From NCBI RefSeq assembly GCF_022965805.1, contig NW_027330880.1, positions 1 to 64,000 on the forward strand: a stretch of 64,000 nucleotides of DNA, given 5' to 3'. The position numbers and the translations under genes are program-made. Under the pieces are notes generated by a model that saw nothing but the letters and a program-made list of their open reading frames with translations, did not search any database and was not told where the DNA came from. Shown one piece after another: positions 35,830 to 48,500 of this stretch. Each line of letters begins with the position of its first letter. The first letter of the stretch is position 1. The stretch is from Primulina eburnea. Taxonomy: Eukaryota; Streptophyta; Magnoliopsida; Lamiales; Gesneriaceae.

Positions 35830-37296
35830 TGTGGGGACCCGGGCTCTAAATCTTTTTCTTGGGATTAAATGGATTGTTATTCTAAAATGTGGGTCAATTT
35901 TTCGCTTTTATATTTAAATCAAAATGTAACTAGACAAGCACAAGTTCTTTATTTAATTTACAACATACAAACATAAAATCTATGTCCTGTTCCGTATGTC
36001 CTCAACTAACCAGTAATAAAATACAGTACATAACAAAAGACAACTACTGGTCCGTCTGCTAGGCCCGAGATCTCCACGCTAACACGATCATCTCTGTCTC
36101 GACCCAAATCCTGCCCCACCTGTTGTTATGCACACATACAGACATAACAACAGCCGGAAAACCGGTGAGAACACATCCCAGTTTAAACATGTGAACATGC
36201 ATATAAATACTATAAAACATGAAACATGCTGATATGAATGTCATTCATATAAAATCATGAAATGCGAGCCTAATCATGTCTAGATGCGACTCGACTAAAA
36301 CTCTAGGGATCCCGGTGTGAATAAGACGATCTATCACCTACCCTCCCAATCGGGGTGACGGTACGTCTTATTCCTAGACTTCGGCCTGATCTGTATCCAC
36401 GTCTACAATAGGGGCGGTGATCTTCCCCTAAGCTGGGATAGAACCGAACATCTAGTAGTCTGCCTGATCTCCAGACTGCCCTATCTTAATGCATGAATAC
36501 AAATTCTGTAAACAAGCATAATCATCTAATGCAATGTAACATGATCTGTAAACAAAGCATAATAGGAATTGAATACAAGTTCTAATAAACATCTAATGCA
36601 ATGTAACATGATCTGTAAACAAAGCATAACGAGATTTGCATATAAACAAATCTATAATAATACCTATATCAAGATATAAACAATAAAACTCGTATGTGAT
36701 TTTAGTTGGGAAACTCAAATGTGATCTCATTTGAGTCGTGATTCCCCAAAACAAAGCATGTAGTATACCTTTCGTCGTAGAATTGCTGTTACAGTCGTGA
36801 AGATGAATCTGCAATAGAAATGACTCTTAACACTTCTACTTCTACTGAGAGCTCGTAGGAATGACTCTAAACTGAGACCTCGCGTCTCTATTTATAGCCA
36901 ATGATCGGAAGATCCGATCCACTTCGGACGCTCCGATCTGACACCCTTCGGACGCTCCGAACTTACTTCGTACGTTCCGAATCCTGCATGTCTTCCACGT
37001 CTCTAGCCAACTGTCTCGGATGATCCGAACTACGATCGGTCGATCCGAACTATTGCATGCCATCCATGTGTCCAGCCACCTGGCTCGGACGCTCCGAACT
37101 CCGAACGGACGGTGCGAACTCTGATCGTACGTTCCGATCTCGGTTCGGTCCTTCCGGTCTCACCGAAATATATATACTCCAATATTCTCGATGCCGGTCA
37201 ATCTAATTCTCAATAGATATCATTTCGTATTTCTTATGGTTATGTACAATCTTCACAACATATTCGTATATGTCAATCATTGTTCCGGGCATTACA
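35830..37296 (-). repeat. Gypsy-2 inner 5' LTR (promoter copy)
   Basis: 1467 bp. TATA box at 36889-36896 in minus orientation, with the dyad cluster upstream of it (36898-37130). Private changes at 36183 and 36504. It would direct transcription leftwards, opposite to the outer 5' LTR. Confidence 0.94.
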
Positions 37297-37301
37297 TAGA
37301 T

Positions 37302-40300
37302 ACAGGTGCATCGCATACATTCATCTCAGAACGATTTGCATTGTTGCATTCATTGCCTGTTGAGTCTTTGTTAGATGTGGTGTCGATTAATTCTCCGTTG
37401 GGAAGTGGATTAATATCTGTAACTACGGTTAGACATTGCATTCTACAGTTTGAAGGGCATGAGATTGACCTAGATTGTATAGTGTTGGGTCTAGCTGATT
37501 TTGATTGTATAGTCGGTATTGACATGCTAACGAAGTACAGAGCCACCGTGGATTGTTTCCACAAGATTGTCAGATTCAGACCCGAGATGACAGACGAGTG
37601 GAAATTCTACGGGAAGGGTTCCAGATCTCGGATTCCCTTGATTTCGGCTCTTACTATGAACAGACTGTTACAGAAAGGAGCGGATGGTTTCTTTGTTTAT
37701 GCTGTAGATATGCAGAAGTCGAGCCCGGCATTGGCAGATCTGCCAGTAGTACGGGAATTTCCAGATATTTTTCCAGATGAGATCCCAGGATTACCTCCGG
37801 TTCGTGAGGTAGATTTCAGCATTGAACTTGCGCCAGGTACCGTACCTATTTCGAGAGCTCCATATAGGATGGCACCCATCGAACTCAAAGAATTGAAAGC
37901 ACAATTAGAAGATCTTCTAGCCAAGGGATATATCAGACCTAGTGTATCTCCTTGGGGCGCTCCGGTGCTGTTCGTGCGAAAGAAAGATGGGTCGATGCGG
38001 TTGTGTATCGATTACCGGCAGTTGAACAAGGCAACGATCAAGAATAAATATCCTTTGCCTAGGATCGATGACCTATTTGATCAGTTGCAGGGATCCTCGG
38101 TCTATTCTAAGATTGATTTACGTTCTGGTTATCATCAGCTCAGAGTTCGAGATATAGACATACCAAAGACAGCGTTTCGAACCAGGTATGGACATTACGA
38201 ATTTATTGTCATGCCTTTTGGTTTAACAAATGCTCCTGCGGTATTTATGGGCTTGATGAACCAAGTGTTTCAGAGATATCTAGATGAATTTGTGATTGTC
38301 TTCATTGATGACATTTTGGTGTATTCGAAGAACAGAAATGAGCATGCAGAGCATCTCAGAATTGTTTTGCAGACGTTGAGGAACGAGCGACTGTATGCTA
38401 AATTGTCAAAGTGTGAGTTTTGGTTGAATAGAGTTGTCTTCTTAGGACATATCATTTCTGGAAATGGTATTTCTGTTGATCCGAGTAAAGTGGAAGCTGT
38501 GATTAGTTGGGCGAGACCGACTTCTGTACCAGAAATACGCAGTTTCATGGGCTTAGCCGGATACTACAGAAGATTTATCAAAGATTTCTCCAGTATTGCA
38601 AAACCAATAACTCAATTAACACAAAAGAATGCACCATTTGTTTGGTCAGAGGAGTGTGAGTCTAGCTTTGTTGAATTGAAGAAAAGGCTGACCAGTGCTC
38701 CAGTATTGACGATACCTTCAGGTACAGGTGATTTTGTTGTATATTGTGATGCTTCTCATAGAGGTTTGGGATGTGTTCTTATGCAGCGAGGTCATGTGAT
38801 CGCATACGCCTCGAGACAATTGAAGCCACATGAAGTTCGATACCCCATTCATGATCTTGAATTGGCGGCTATCGTGTTTGCATTAAAGATTTGGCGTCAT
38901 TATCTCTATGGCGAGAAATTTGAGATCTTTTCCGATCACAAGAGCTTAAAGTACCTATTTTCTCAATCAGAATTGAATATGAGGCAACGTAGATGGCTAG
39001 ATCTTCTGAAAGACTTTGATTGTGAAATCAAATATTATCCAGGTAAGTCAAATGCAGCAGCAGATGCCTTGAGTCGTAAGGTATGTTCATTGTCCCTATC
39101 GACGATAGGTGTTAACAAGTTAGTTGAAAATTGCTGTACATCTGGATTAGAATTTGATACAGATAGTAAGCCACTACGACTCTTTACGATCCAAGTTGAG
39201 CCCAATTTGATTATGAGGATTAAGGAAGCACAAAGAACTGATCAGAATGTGCAAAGATCAATCCAAATGGTCAGATCAGGGCATGTATCAGAATATCAGG
39301 TACGAGATCATGTGTTGTACGTGAATAACCGTCTAGTTGTGCCAGATGTTGCAGATTTGAGGCAGCAGATTCTGACAGAGGCACATTGTAGTCGGTTCAG
39401 CATTCATCCTGGTGGCAGGAAGATGTACAATGACTTGAAGACCCAATTCTGGTGGAAACAAATGAAGTCAGACATTGCCGAATTTGTGTCTAAATGCTTG
39501 AACTGCCAACAGGTGAAGGCCGAGAGGAAGAAGCCGGGGGGTTTACTTCAGAGTTTATCCATTCCAGAATGGAAATGGGACCACATTTCCATGGATTTCG
39601 TGACGAAGTTACCTCGATCATCCAGAGGTTGCGATGCGATTTGGGTCATTATTGACAGATTGACCAAATCTGCTTGTTTCATCCCTTATAGAATGACGTA
39701 TAGACAGGATCAGATGGCGGAGATTTATATTCGAGAGGTAGTCAGATTACATGGAGTGCCGAAGTCCATCGTATCAGATCGTGATCCACGATTCACTTCT
39801 CACTTCTGGCACAGTTTACAGCAGGCGTTAGGTACGACCTTACACCTTAGCACTGCTTACCATCCTCAGACAGACGGACAGTCAGAACGGACTATCCAGA
39901 CATTAGAGGATATGTTGAGAGCCGTCGTGCTAGATTTTGGCATTAGTTGGCAAGATTCCCTACCTCTTTGCGAATTCTCGTACAATAATAGCTATCAAAC
40001 AAGCATTGAGATGGCACCGTTTGAAGCTTTGTATGGCAAGAGGTGCAGATCTCCGCTATATTGGGATGACGTTTCAGAAGTACCAGAACTTGGGCCAGAT
40101 ATGATTCGTGACATGACTGAGAAGGTAAAGATCATTCAGAAACGAATGAAGACAGCACAAGATCGACAAGCAAAGTACGCCAATATCAGACGTAGACCGT
40201 TAGTATTTGAGGCGGGAGATAGAGTGTTTTTAAAGATTTCTCCATTCAGAGGCGTTGTTCGATTTGGCAAACGCGGAAAACTCTCTCCTCGATACATTGG

Positions 40301-40631
40301 TCCTTACGAGATTCTTGAAAAGATTGGCGATCGAGCTTATCGACTTGCTCTTCCTCCTTCTTTATCCGGAATACATGACGTATTTCATGTATCAATGTTA
40401 CGCAGATATATGCCAGATGTTTCTCATGTTATTCAACCGAACGAAGCTGAACTTGATCAAACCTTGAGCTATATAGAACGACCGATACAGATTCTTGATC
40501 GAAAGGACAAACAGCTCAGAACGAAGACCATTCCACTTGTGAAAATTCAGTGGAGTCGACATGGCATTGAGGAAGCGACGTGGGAAACGGAAGAAAACAT
40601 GAGGCAGAAACACCCCGAGTTATTTATATGA
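37302..40631 (+). pseudogene. Gypsy-2 outer pol remainder (protease to chromodomain)
   Basis: The 3' part of the outer polyprotein, codons 403 onwards of the original frame, beginning inside the protease motif ([10 protein letters not shown]) and ending at a normal stop. It contains RT with FIDDILVYS, RNase H, the integrase HHCC region and D,D35E core, and a chromodomain-like tail ending EEATWE and HPELF. No internal stop; at the position of the inner copy's TGA it has CGA. Upstream open sequence from 37191 is inner LTR and not part of the gene. It lacks gag, the catalytic protease Asp and a promoter of its own, so it is disabled by the insertion rather than by point mutation. Confidence 0.93.
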
Positions 40632-40729
40632 TATGAGTATGTATTCAGTTTTAGATTATCAAACTGTTTTAGATATTTTGTATGGTTACTTCAGTTCGAG
40701 GACGAACTTCTGTCTTAGAGGGGGAGAAA
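40632..40729 (+). other. Gypsy-2 outer 3' untranslated region with polypurine tract
   Basis: 98 bp between the pol stop and the 3' LTR. The polypurine tract AGAGGGGGAGAAA is at 40717-40729. A short inverted repeat (TTCGAGGACGAA) precedes it and is also found before the gypsy-1 polypurine tract. Confidence 0.8.
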
Positions 40730-42202
40730 TGTAATGCCCAGAGCAATGATTGATATGTACGAATTCATAGATATGTTGTGAAGATTGTACATAACCATAA
40801 GAAATACGAAATGATATCTATTGAGATTAGATTGACCGATATCGAGAATGTTGGCTTATTTATATTTCGGTGAGACCGGAAGGACCGAACCGAGATCGGA
40901 ACGTACGATCAGAGTTCGCACCGTCCGTTCGGAGTTCGGAGCGTCCGAGCCAGGTGGCTGGACACATGGATGGCATGCAGAGTTCGGATCGACCGATCGT
41001 AGTTCGGATCATCCGAGACAGTTGGCTAGAGACGTGGAAGACATGCAGGATTCGGAACGTCCGAAGTGAGTTCGGAGCGTCCGAAGGGTGTCAGATCGGA
41101 GCGTCCGAAGTGGATCGGATCTTCCGATCATTGTCTATAAATAGAGACGCGAGGTCTCAGTTTAGAGTCATTCCTACGAGCTCTCAGTAGAAGTAGAAGT
41201 GTTAAGAGTCATTTCTATTGCAGATTCATCTTCACGACTGTAACAGCAATTCTACGACGAAAGGTATACTACATGCTTTGTTTTGGGGAATCACGACTCA
41301 AATGAGATCACATTTGAGTTTCCCAACTAAAATCACATACGAGTTTTATTGTTTATATCTTGATATAGGTATTATTATAGATTTGTTTATATGCAAATCT
41401 CGTTATGCTTTGTTTACAGATCATGTTACATTGCATTAGATGTTTATTAGAACTTGTATTCAATTCCTATTATGCTTTGTTTACAGATCATGTTACATTG
41501 CATTAGATGATTATGCTTGTTTACAGATTTTGTATTCATGCATTAAGATAGGGCAGTCTGGAGATCAGGCAGACTACTAGATGTTCGGTTCTATCCCAGC
41601 TTAGGGGAAGATCACCGCCCCTATTGTAGACGTGGATACAGATCAGGCCGAAGTCTAGGAATAAGACGTACCGTCACCCCGATTGGGAGGGTAGGTGATA
41701 GATCGTCTTATTCACACCGGGATCCCTAGAGTTTTAGTCGAGTCGCATCTAGACATGATTAGGCTCGCATTTCATGATTTTATATGAATGACATTCATAT
41801 CAGCATGTTTCATGTTTTATAGTATTTATATGCATGTTCACATGTTTATACTGGGATGTGTTCTCACCGGTTTTCCGGCTGTTGTTATGTCTGTATGTGT
41901 GCATAACAACAGGTGGGGCAGGATTTGGGTCGAGACAGAGATGATCGTGTTAGCGTGGAGATCTCGGGCCTAGCAGACGGACCAGTAGTTGTCTTTTGTT
42001 ATGTACTGTATTTTATTACTGGTTAGTTGAGGATATACGGAACAGGACATAGATTTTACGTTTGTATGTTGTAAATTAAATAAAGAACTTGTGCTTGTCT
42101 AGTTACATTTTGATTTAAATATAAAAGCGAAAAATTGACCCACATTTTAGAATAACAATCCATTTAATCCCAAGAAAAAGATTTAGAGCCCGGGTCCCCA
42201 CA
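40730..42202 (+). repeat. Gypsy-2 outer 3' LTR
   Basis: 1473 bp; I found no base that differs from the 5' LTR when reading the two in parallel. It has the same dyad cluster, TATA box (41136-41143), hairpins and AATAAA. Confidence 0.95.
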
Positions 42203-43496
42203 TTTCTACTACATGTCATGCTCAAACGGACGGACAAACTGTAGTTGTCAATAGAACTTTGGGAACACTTTTGCGTGCTATTCTTAAAAAGAACTTGGAT
42301 TGACATTTCTATGGACTTTATTTTGGGGTTGCCTAGGACTAAGAAGGGGAGGGATTATATTTTTGTTGTTGTGGATAGATTCTCTAAGATGACACATTTT
42401 ATAGCCTCTCATAAAACCGATGATGCTTCAAACATTGCGGATTTGTTCTTTAGAGAAGTCGCTAGGTTGCATGGCATGCCTAGGACTTTTGTTTCTGGTC
42501 GCGATGTTAAATTCTTGAGTTACTTTTGGAAGACTTTATGGGCTAAACTTGGCACAAAATTGTTGTTTTCTTCTACTTGTCATCCTCAAACGGATGGACA
42601 AACTGAAGGTTGTCAATAGAACTTTGGGAACACTTTTGCGTGCTACTCTTAAAAAGAAATTGAATTGACATTTCTATGGACTTTATTTTGGGGTTGCCTA
42701 GGACTAAAAGGGGAGGGATTCTATTTTTGTTGTTGTGGATAGATTCTCTAAGATGACACATTTTATAGCTTGTCATAAAACCGATGATGCTTCAAACATG
42801 GCGGATTTGTTATTTAGAGAAGTCGTTAGGTTGCATGGCATGCTTAGCACTTTTTTTTCTGGTCGCGATGTTAAATTCTTGAGTTACTTTGGAAAGACTT
42901 TATGGGCTAAACTTGGCAAAAAATTGTTGTTTTCTACTACTTGTCATGCTCAAACGGATGGACAAACTGTAGTTGTCAATAGAACTTTGAGAACACTTTT
43001 GCGTGTTATTCTTAAAAAGAACTTGGATTGACATTTCTATGGACTTTGTTATGTGGTTGTCTAGGACTCAGAAGGGGAGGGATTCTATTTTTGTTGTTGT
43101 GGATAGATTTTCTAAGATGACACATTTTATAGCTTGTCATAAAACCGATGATGCTTCAAACATTGCGGATTTGTTCTTTAGAGAAGTCGTTAGGTTGCAT
43201 GGCATGCCTCGGACTATTGATTCTCGTCGCGATGTTAAATTCTCTAGTTACTTTTGGAATACTTTATGGGCTATAAACTTGGCACAAAATTGTTGTTTTC
43301 TACTACTTGTCATCCTCAAACGGATGGAGAAACTGAAGTTGTCAATAGAACTTTGGGAACACTTTTGAGTGCTATTCTTAAAAAGAACTTGGATTGACAT
43401 TTCTATGGACTTTATTTTGGGGTTGCCTAGGTCTAAGAAGGGGAGGGTTTCTATTTTTGTTGTTGTGGATAGATTCTCTAAGATGGCACATTTTAT
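42203..43496 (+). repeat. Integrase-derived 364-bp satellite, segment D
   Basis: Junctions at 42303, 42668, 43031 and 43397. It lies between gypsy-2 (right TTTCT copy, 42203-42207) and copia-2. From about 42700 it matches 55862-56658 at an offset of 13162; removing copia-2 leaves 3278 bp, nine monomers. Shared private variants include the Phe-Phe-Ser-Gly run ([10 protein letters not shown]) and FSSYFWN. Confidence 0.92.
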
Positions 43497-45566
43497 TGAA
43501 AGCGGACCGGTTACGGAGGCCGGAAACACAACGGAAGCGAAAATATAAAATTTTTAGAGCAAATTTTCGGCCACCTCATGTTTGTGTGTAATATTTACAA
43601 AAACTCCAAAAACATTCATAGGATGTTTGTAGAAATTTACCTATCAACTCCTTAGAGTTGATGAAATGGCTCCAACTTTGTTTATAATAACAAAGCTCTT
43701 GTTTTGGTAGAGAAATCTACAAGCTCCTTCTTCTCCCCTTCAAGAATAAAGCCCACCACTTGGCTATGTAAATCCCCTTAAGTTTTGCACTAGAAAAACT
43801 TAAGGATTTATCAAAGAGAAGAATTTTTCTCCAAGAAAATGAAGAACAAAGGAAAGAAAAATTTGAGAGAATATCCCTCTAATTTTCGGCCAAGGTGTGA
43901 TGGATGAGGAGTGTGGGAGACTAGCCTAGGTCTTGACAAAAGTTGTCTCTCAAAAGTTGCAAAAAGTTGCATGCCTAGTCTCCAACCCTTCACCTCCCCA
44001 AAGCATGCAAACCCTAGAATTTCATGCATATAATATGGTTTTTAATCACATTAAAAACCATGGACTAAATTTTAATTATCTCAAACACATTTGAGATAAA
44101 TTAAATATTACTTGAATTTACTCAAGTCCCACTAGTTTAAATAATTATTTTAATTGAGCTCTACAAGACTCAATATTATTTAATTAATCCAACACTTGAA
44201 TTAATTTAATTATTTAGACTCTACTAGGTCCACTAGTGTTTAATTAATTCAACATTTGAATTAATTTAATTTAGTCCCCAATAATGTTTATGAAAATCAC
44301 AATTTTCAACTACATTATTTACTTGGCCAAATTTTAATCTTAGGAACACTTCCATAAATTAAAATTTATATTTCTCTCTTAGAAGTCATACTTCTATTTT
44401 TCTTTACGCTTATAAACACATTTATAAGTCGTTCAACACATTGAACTATTTTACTTCTCTTCGGGATTTACAAAGCAAGTACTTGTGTGGCCCTCAATGG
44501 TTCATTGATACAACTAGCCGTGGGTTCACATCTCAATGTGATTCGGACTAAACATGTCCTTATTCGAGCATACCCCAATTGCTCCATTCTTACTTATCAA
44601 CTCCTTGATAGTAAGAACGTCAGAACTCAAGTCTGATAGTACCCAACCAATCACGTTAAACGCCTAGCAGCATCGCTTACGTGATTCCCTAGGTATCACA
44701 TGATAGTGCCTGCAAGAACCATTCAATTATGGTTAGCGTACAGTACGGTCCCTTCAACTCATATATCCCGACCGATTCGACAACTATTGGTCTATCGAGA
44801 GTTGTCAATGAATCGATACTATGTGTCATGTTGTGGTTGCATCGATGGTGTAATCTATGAAACCCCTTTCATAATTACCACCATACTCTGATCAGAGATT
44901 TCAACCCACATATACATGAAAAACACATAGGATATCCATACCCGTAGGTAAGCGGTGAATCCCCGACTACAATGCATCGACTCCTATATGTTTCGCCGTA
45001 ACACCCAACCTTGCCACCTAATGACCCCATAAGAGTCGGTAAACAAGTCAAAGTGAAACGCTAGCACATAGAGTCTCAATGTTGTCCCGGGTCATAAGGA
45101 CTAATTCTGTACAACCATAAACCAGGACTTTTCCACTCGATAAGTGAGAACCACTTGGAAAGTCCTTTTATGGAGGGTTGTTCAGTGCACTCTACAAGGA
45201 GCACCTATCTGCATGCTCGGACATCACAATGTCCCCTACCAATGAAACATGGTACTCACATCGCAGATACTAGTCTCTAACTCGAGCGGCCTTTATCCTT
45301 CTTAGTGGCGGCTGAATCGACTAGGAACGGTTTAGAATATACAGTATTCCAAATATGAGTTTCATGATACTCATCATATGAGCATCTCATATTCTTTCTA
45401 CTATTTGTATATTCAAGGACTTTATCTATGCAACAAGCATGGGTATCAAGATAAAGATGCGCCAAATTAATAAATTGAAATATTATTAAAATAAAGATCG
45501 TTTATACAAAGAGTTTCATTGTGAACAGTCGGCCAACACTTGGCTCGACGTGCACCTACTCTAACA
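43497..45566 (-). repeat. Copia-2 3' LTR
   Basis: 2070 bp, TGTTAGAG to GCTTTCA in element orientation; the same family as the LTRs of copia-1. Confidence 0.95.
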
Positions 45567-45578
45567 ATCTCCCACTTG
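45567..45578 (-). promoter_or_regulatory. Copia-2 polypurine tract
   Basis: CAAGTGGGAGAT in element orientation next to the 3' LTR, as in copia-1. Confidence 0.8.
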
Positions 45579-45580
45579 CA

Positions 45581-48500
45581 CTAGAGCCAACTACCTATAT
45601 ACTTTAGACCCATTGATTCGCGATGCTTCTCGAACGATGGTCCTGGTAAAGGCTTAGTTAGTGGATCAGCAACATTATCTGCGGAGCCGACTTTGTCAAT
45701 CACGACATCTCCTCTTTCCACGATCTCTCTGAGGATGTGGTACTTTCTCAATACGTGTTTGGACTTCTGATGAGACCTTGGCTCCTTCGCCTGAGCTATG
45801 GCTCCCGTGTTGTCGCACATCACCGGGATAGGAGCAACTCCATTTGGAATGACGCCCAACTCTTGGACGAAATTCCTAATCCAAACAGCCTCCTTTGCTG
45901 CAGCCGATGCAGCAATGTATTCTGCCTCAGTGGTGGAATCCGCAGTACTGTCTTGCTTGGAACTCTTCCAAGAGACAGCACCACCATTGAGCATGAATAT
46001 GAATCCGGAGGTTGACTTCGAGTCATCAATATCGCTTTGGAAGCTAGAGTCGGTATAGCCTTCCAATTTTAGTTCTCCACCCCCATAGACCAAAAACAAC
46101 TTATTGGTCCTTCTCAAATACTTGAGGATGTCTTTCACAGCTTTCCAGTGTGGAAGACCAGGGTTGGATTGATATCTACTCACTACACTTAGTGCAAATG
46201 CCACGTCAGGACGTGTAGATATCATCCCATACATGATACTACCAATAGCCGAAGCATACGGAATTCGTGTCATCGCCTCTATCTCTGCATCAGTCTTGGG
46301 AGACATAGACTTGGATAGGGACACGCCATGACACATTGGTAGATGTCCTCTCTTGGACTCATCCATCGAGAACCGCTTCACGATGGTATCAATGTATGTG
46401 GACTGGGTGAGACCAAGCAATCTTCTTGATCTATCTCGATAGATCTGTATTCCCAATACAAAAGATGCTTCACCCAAGTCCTGCATTGAGAACTTACTTG
46501 CTAACCATATCTTTGTTGATTGCAACATTCCTACATCATTCCCAATGAGTAGAATGTCATCAACATAAAGAACAAGGAATGTCACAGCACTCCCACTGAC
46601 CTTCTTATACACACAGGGTTCCTCAGGATTCTTAGTAAAACCAAACTCTTTGATTGTACTATCGAATCTGAGGTTCCAGCTCCTCGATGCCTGCTTAAGA
46701 CCATAAATAGATCTTTGAAGTTTGCATACCATATGCTCACTTCCGATGGATGTAAACCCTTCAGGTTGAGACATATAAATTTCTTCCTTAATATCCCCAT
46801 TAAGGAAGGCTGTCTTCACATCCATCTGCCATATCTCATAGTCAAACCATGCAGCTATGGCTAGCAATATCCTAATGGACTTGAACATCGCAACTGGAGA
46901 AAAGGTTTCCTCATAGTCAACACCTTGTCTTTGAGTATACCCTTTTGCTACCAATCGCGCCTTGAAGGTCAATACCTTCCCATCCGCCCCAAGTTTCCTC
47001 TTGTAAATCCATTTACACCCTATGGGAACAGTTCCCTCAGGTGGATCCACAAGATTCCACACTTGGTTCGAATGCATGGAATTCATCTCAGATTCCATTG
47101 CTTCAAGCCATTTGGATGAATCGGCATCAGATAACGCTTCCTTGAAGGTCCTTGGATCACATCCAAGATTAGGCTCATCATGGCCCTCTTCAAGAAGCAG
47201 ACCATACCTCACAGGTGGTCTCGAGACTCTCTCGGTTCTTCTAGGAGCTTGTATCTCCTCACTTGGCTTCTCGGGTGTGGGTTCTACAACTGTGGGTGTC
47301 TCTCGAACCTCTTCGAGTTCTATCATCTCGCCTTTTCTATCCAATAGAAATTCCTTTTCCAAAAAGGTTGCGTTCCTAGAAACAAACACCTTTGTTTCTT
47401 GGGGATGATAGAAGTAATATCCAATTGAATTCTTTGGATATCCCACAAAGTAGCATAAAATGGATCGACTATCCAATTTATCTCCCACTGTCTGCTTCAC
47501 ATAAGCAGGACACCCCCATATTCTTAGATAAGAATACTTGGGAGGCTTACCCATCCATATCTCATATGGAGTCTTGTCAACTGCCTTTGTATGGACATTG
47601 TTCAACAACATTGCCGCTGTTTCAAGCGCATATCCCCAAAAGGATGGCGGCAACTCTGTGAACCCCATCATAGACCGAACCATGTCCATCAAAGTCCGGT
47701 TACGACGCTCCGAAACACCATTCAACTGCGGTGTAGCGGGCGGAGTCCACTGCGAGAGAATCCCATTCTCCCTTAGATACTCTTGGAACTCGGCACTCAA
47801 GTACTCACCACCTCGATCCGATCGAAGTGTCTTGATGCTTCGTCCCAATTGCTTCTCTACTTCACTTCTGAATTCTTTGAACCTTTCAAAGGCTTCAGAC
47901 TTGTATTTCATCAAATACACATACCCATACCTCGAATGGTCATCGGTAAAGGTGATGAAGTAGGCATGTCCATGCTTAGTGGTGATGCTAAGCGGACCGC
48001 ACACATCGGTATGGATCAAATCCAATAACCCTTTGGCTCGCTCCGCATGGCCCTTAAAGGGAATTTTGGTCATCTTTCCTTTTAGACAGGATTCACAAGT
48101 CGTGAGAGCGTTAATATCAGACATATCAAACATGCCAACTCCCACTAGCTTGTTCATCCTTCTTGAGGAAATATGACCTAATCGAGCATGCCATAATTGT
48201 GCCGAATTAAGAGTATCTTGTTTGCGCTTATTTGTTGTTGTTATTGCTTGGACATTGTTAAGTGGAATATCTTTCAATTTTAAGGTATAGAGATTGTTTT
48301 CAAGTTCACCAGTACCAACTAAACATTCATTCTTGTAAATATTGCAAACACCTTTGCCAAATAAACAAGAATATCCATCAATATCAAGCATAGGAATGGA
48401 AATAATGTTTTTAATCAAGTCTGGTACGAATAAAACATCTCTTAATACAAACTTAAAATCATTGTTCAAAATTAAACAAACATCTCCTACGGCTTTGGCA

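Larger units (their letters stand above)
29457..37296 (-). mobile_element. Gypsy-2 inner: same-family element nested in reverse
   Basis: 7.84-kb element on the minus strand with two 1467-bp LTRs, PBS, gag-pol frame and polypurine tract, inserted into gypsy-2 outer. Target duplication TAGAT (29452-29456, 37297-37301). Its LTRs differ at 29810/36183, 30043/36416 and 30131/36504; comparison with the outer element shows two changes are private to the right LTR and one to the left. Its coding length (4536 bases) equals that of the outer frame, but it has one nonsense codon. Complete in structure, probably not autonomous. Confidence 0.95.
26527..42202 (+). mobile_element. Gypsy-2 outer: Ty3/gypsy element split by a nested copy
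   Basis: Two 1473-bp LTRs (26527-27999 and 40730-42202), PBS at 28005, gag from 28251, and the remainder of pol at 37302-40631. Target duplication TTTCT lies at 26522-26526 and 42203-42207, within the satellite word TTGTTTTCTACTAC. The element is interrupted by gypsy-2 inner at 29457-37296, which duplicated TAGAT (29452-29456 and 37297-37301). Without the insertion it is about 7.83 kb and its coding frame would be uninterrupted. I found no difference between its two LTRs by eye. Confidence 0.95.

Noticed and set aside
37191..37301. Start of the long pol frame at 37191
   Set aside because: The bases before 37297 are the inner LTR; the original reading frame comes from gag at 28251-29456.
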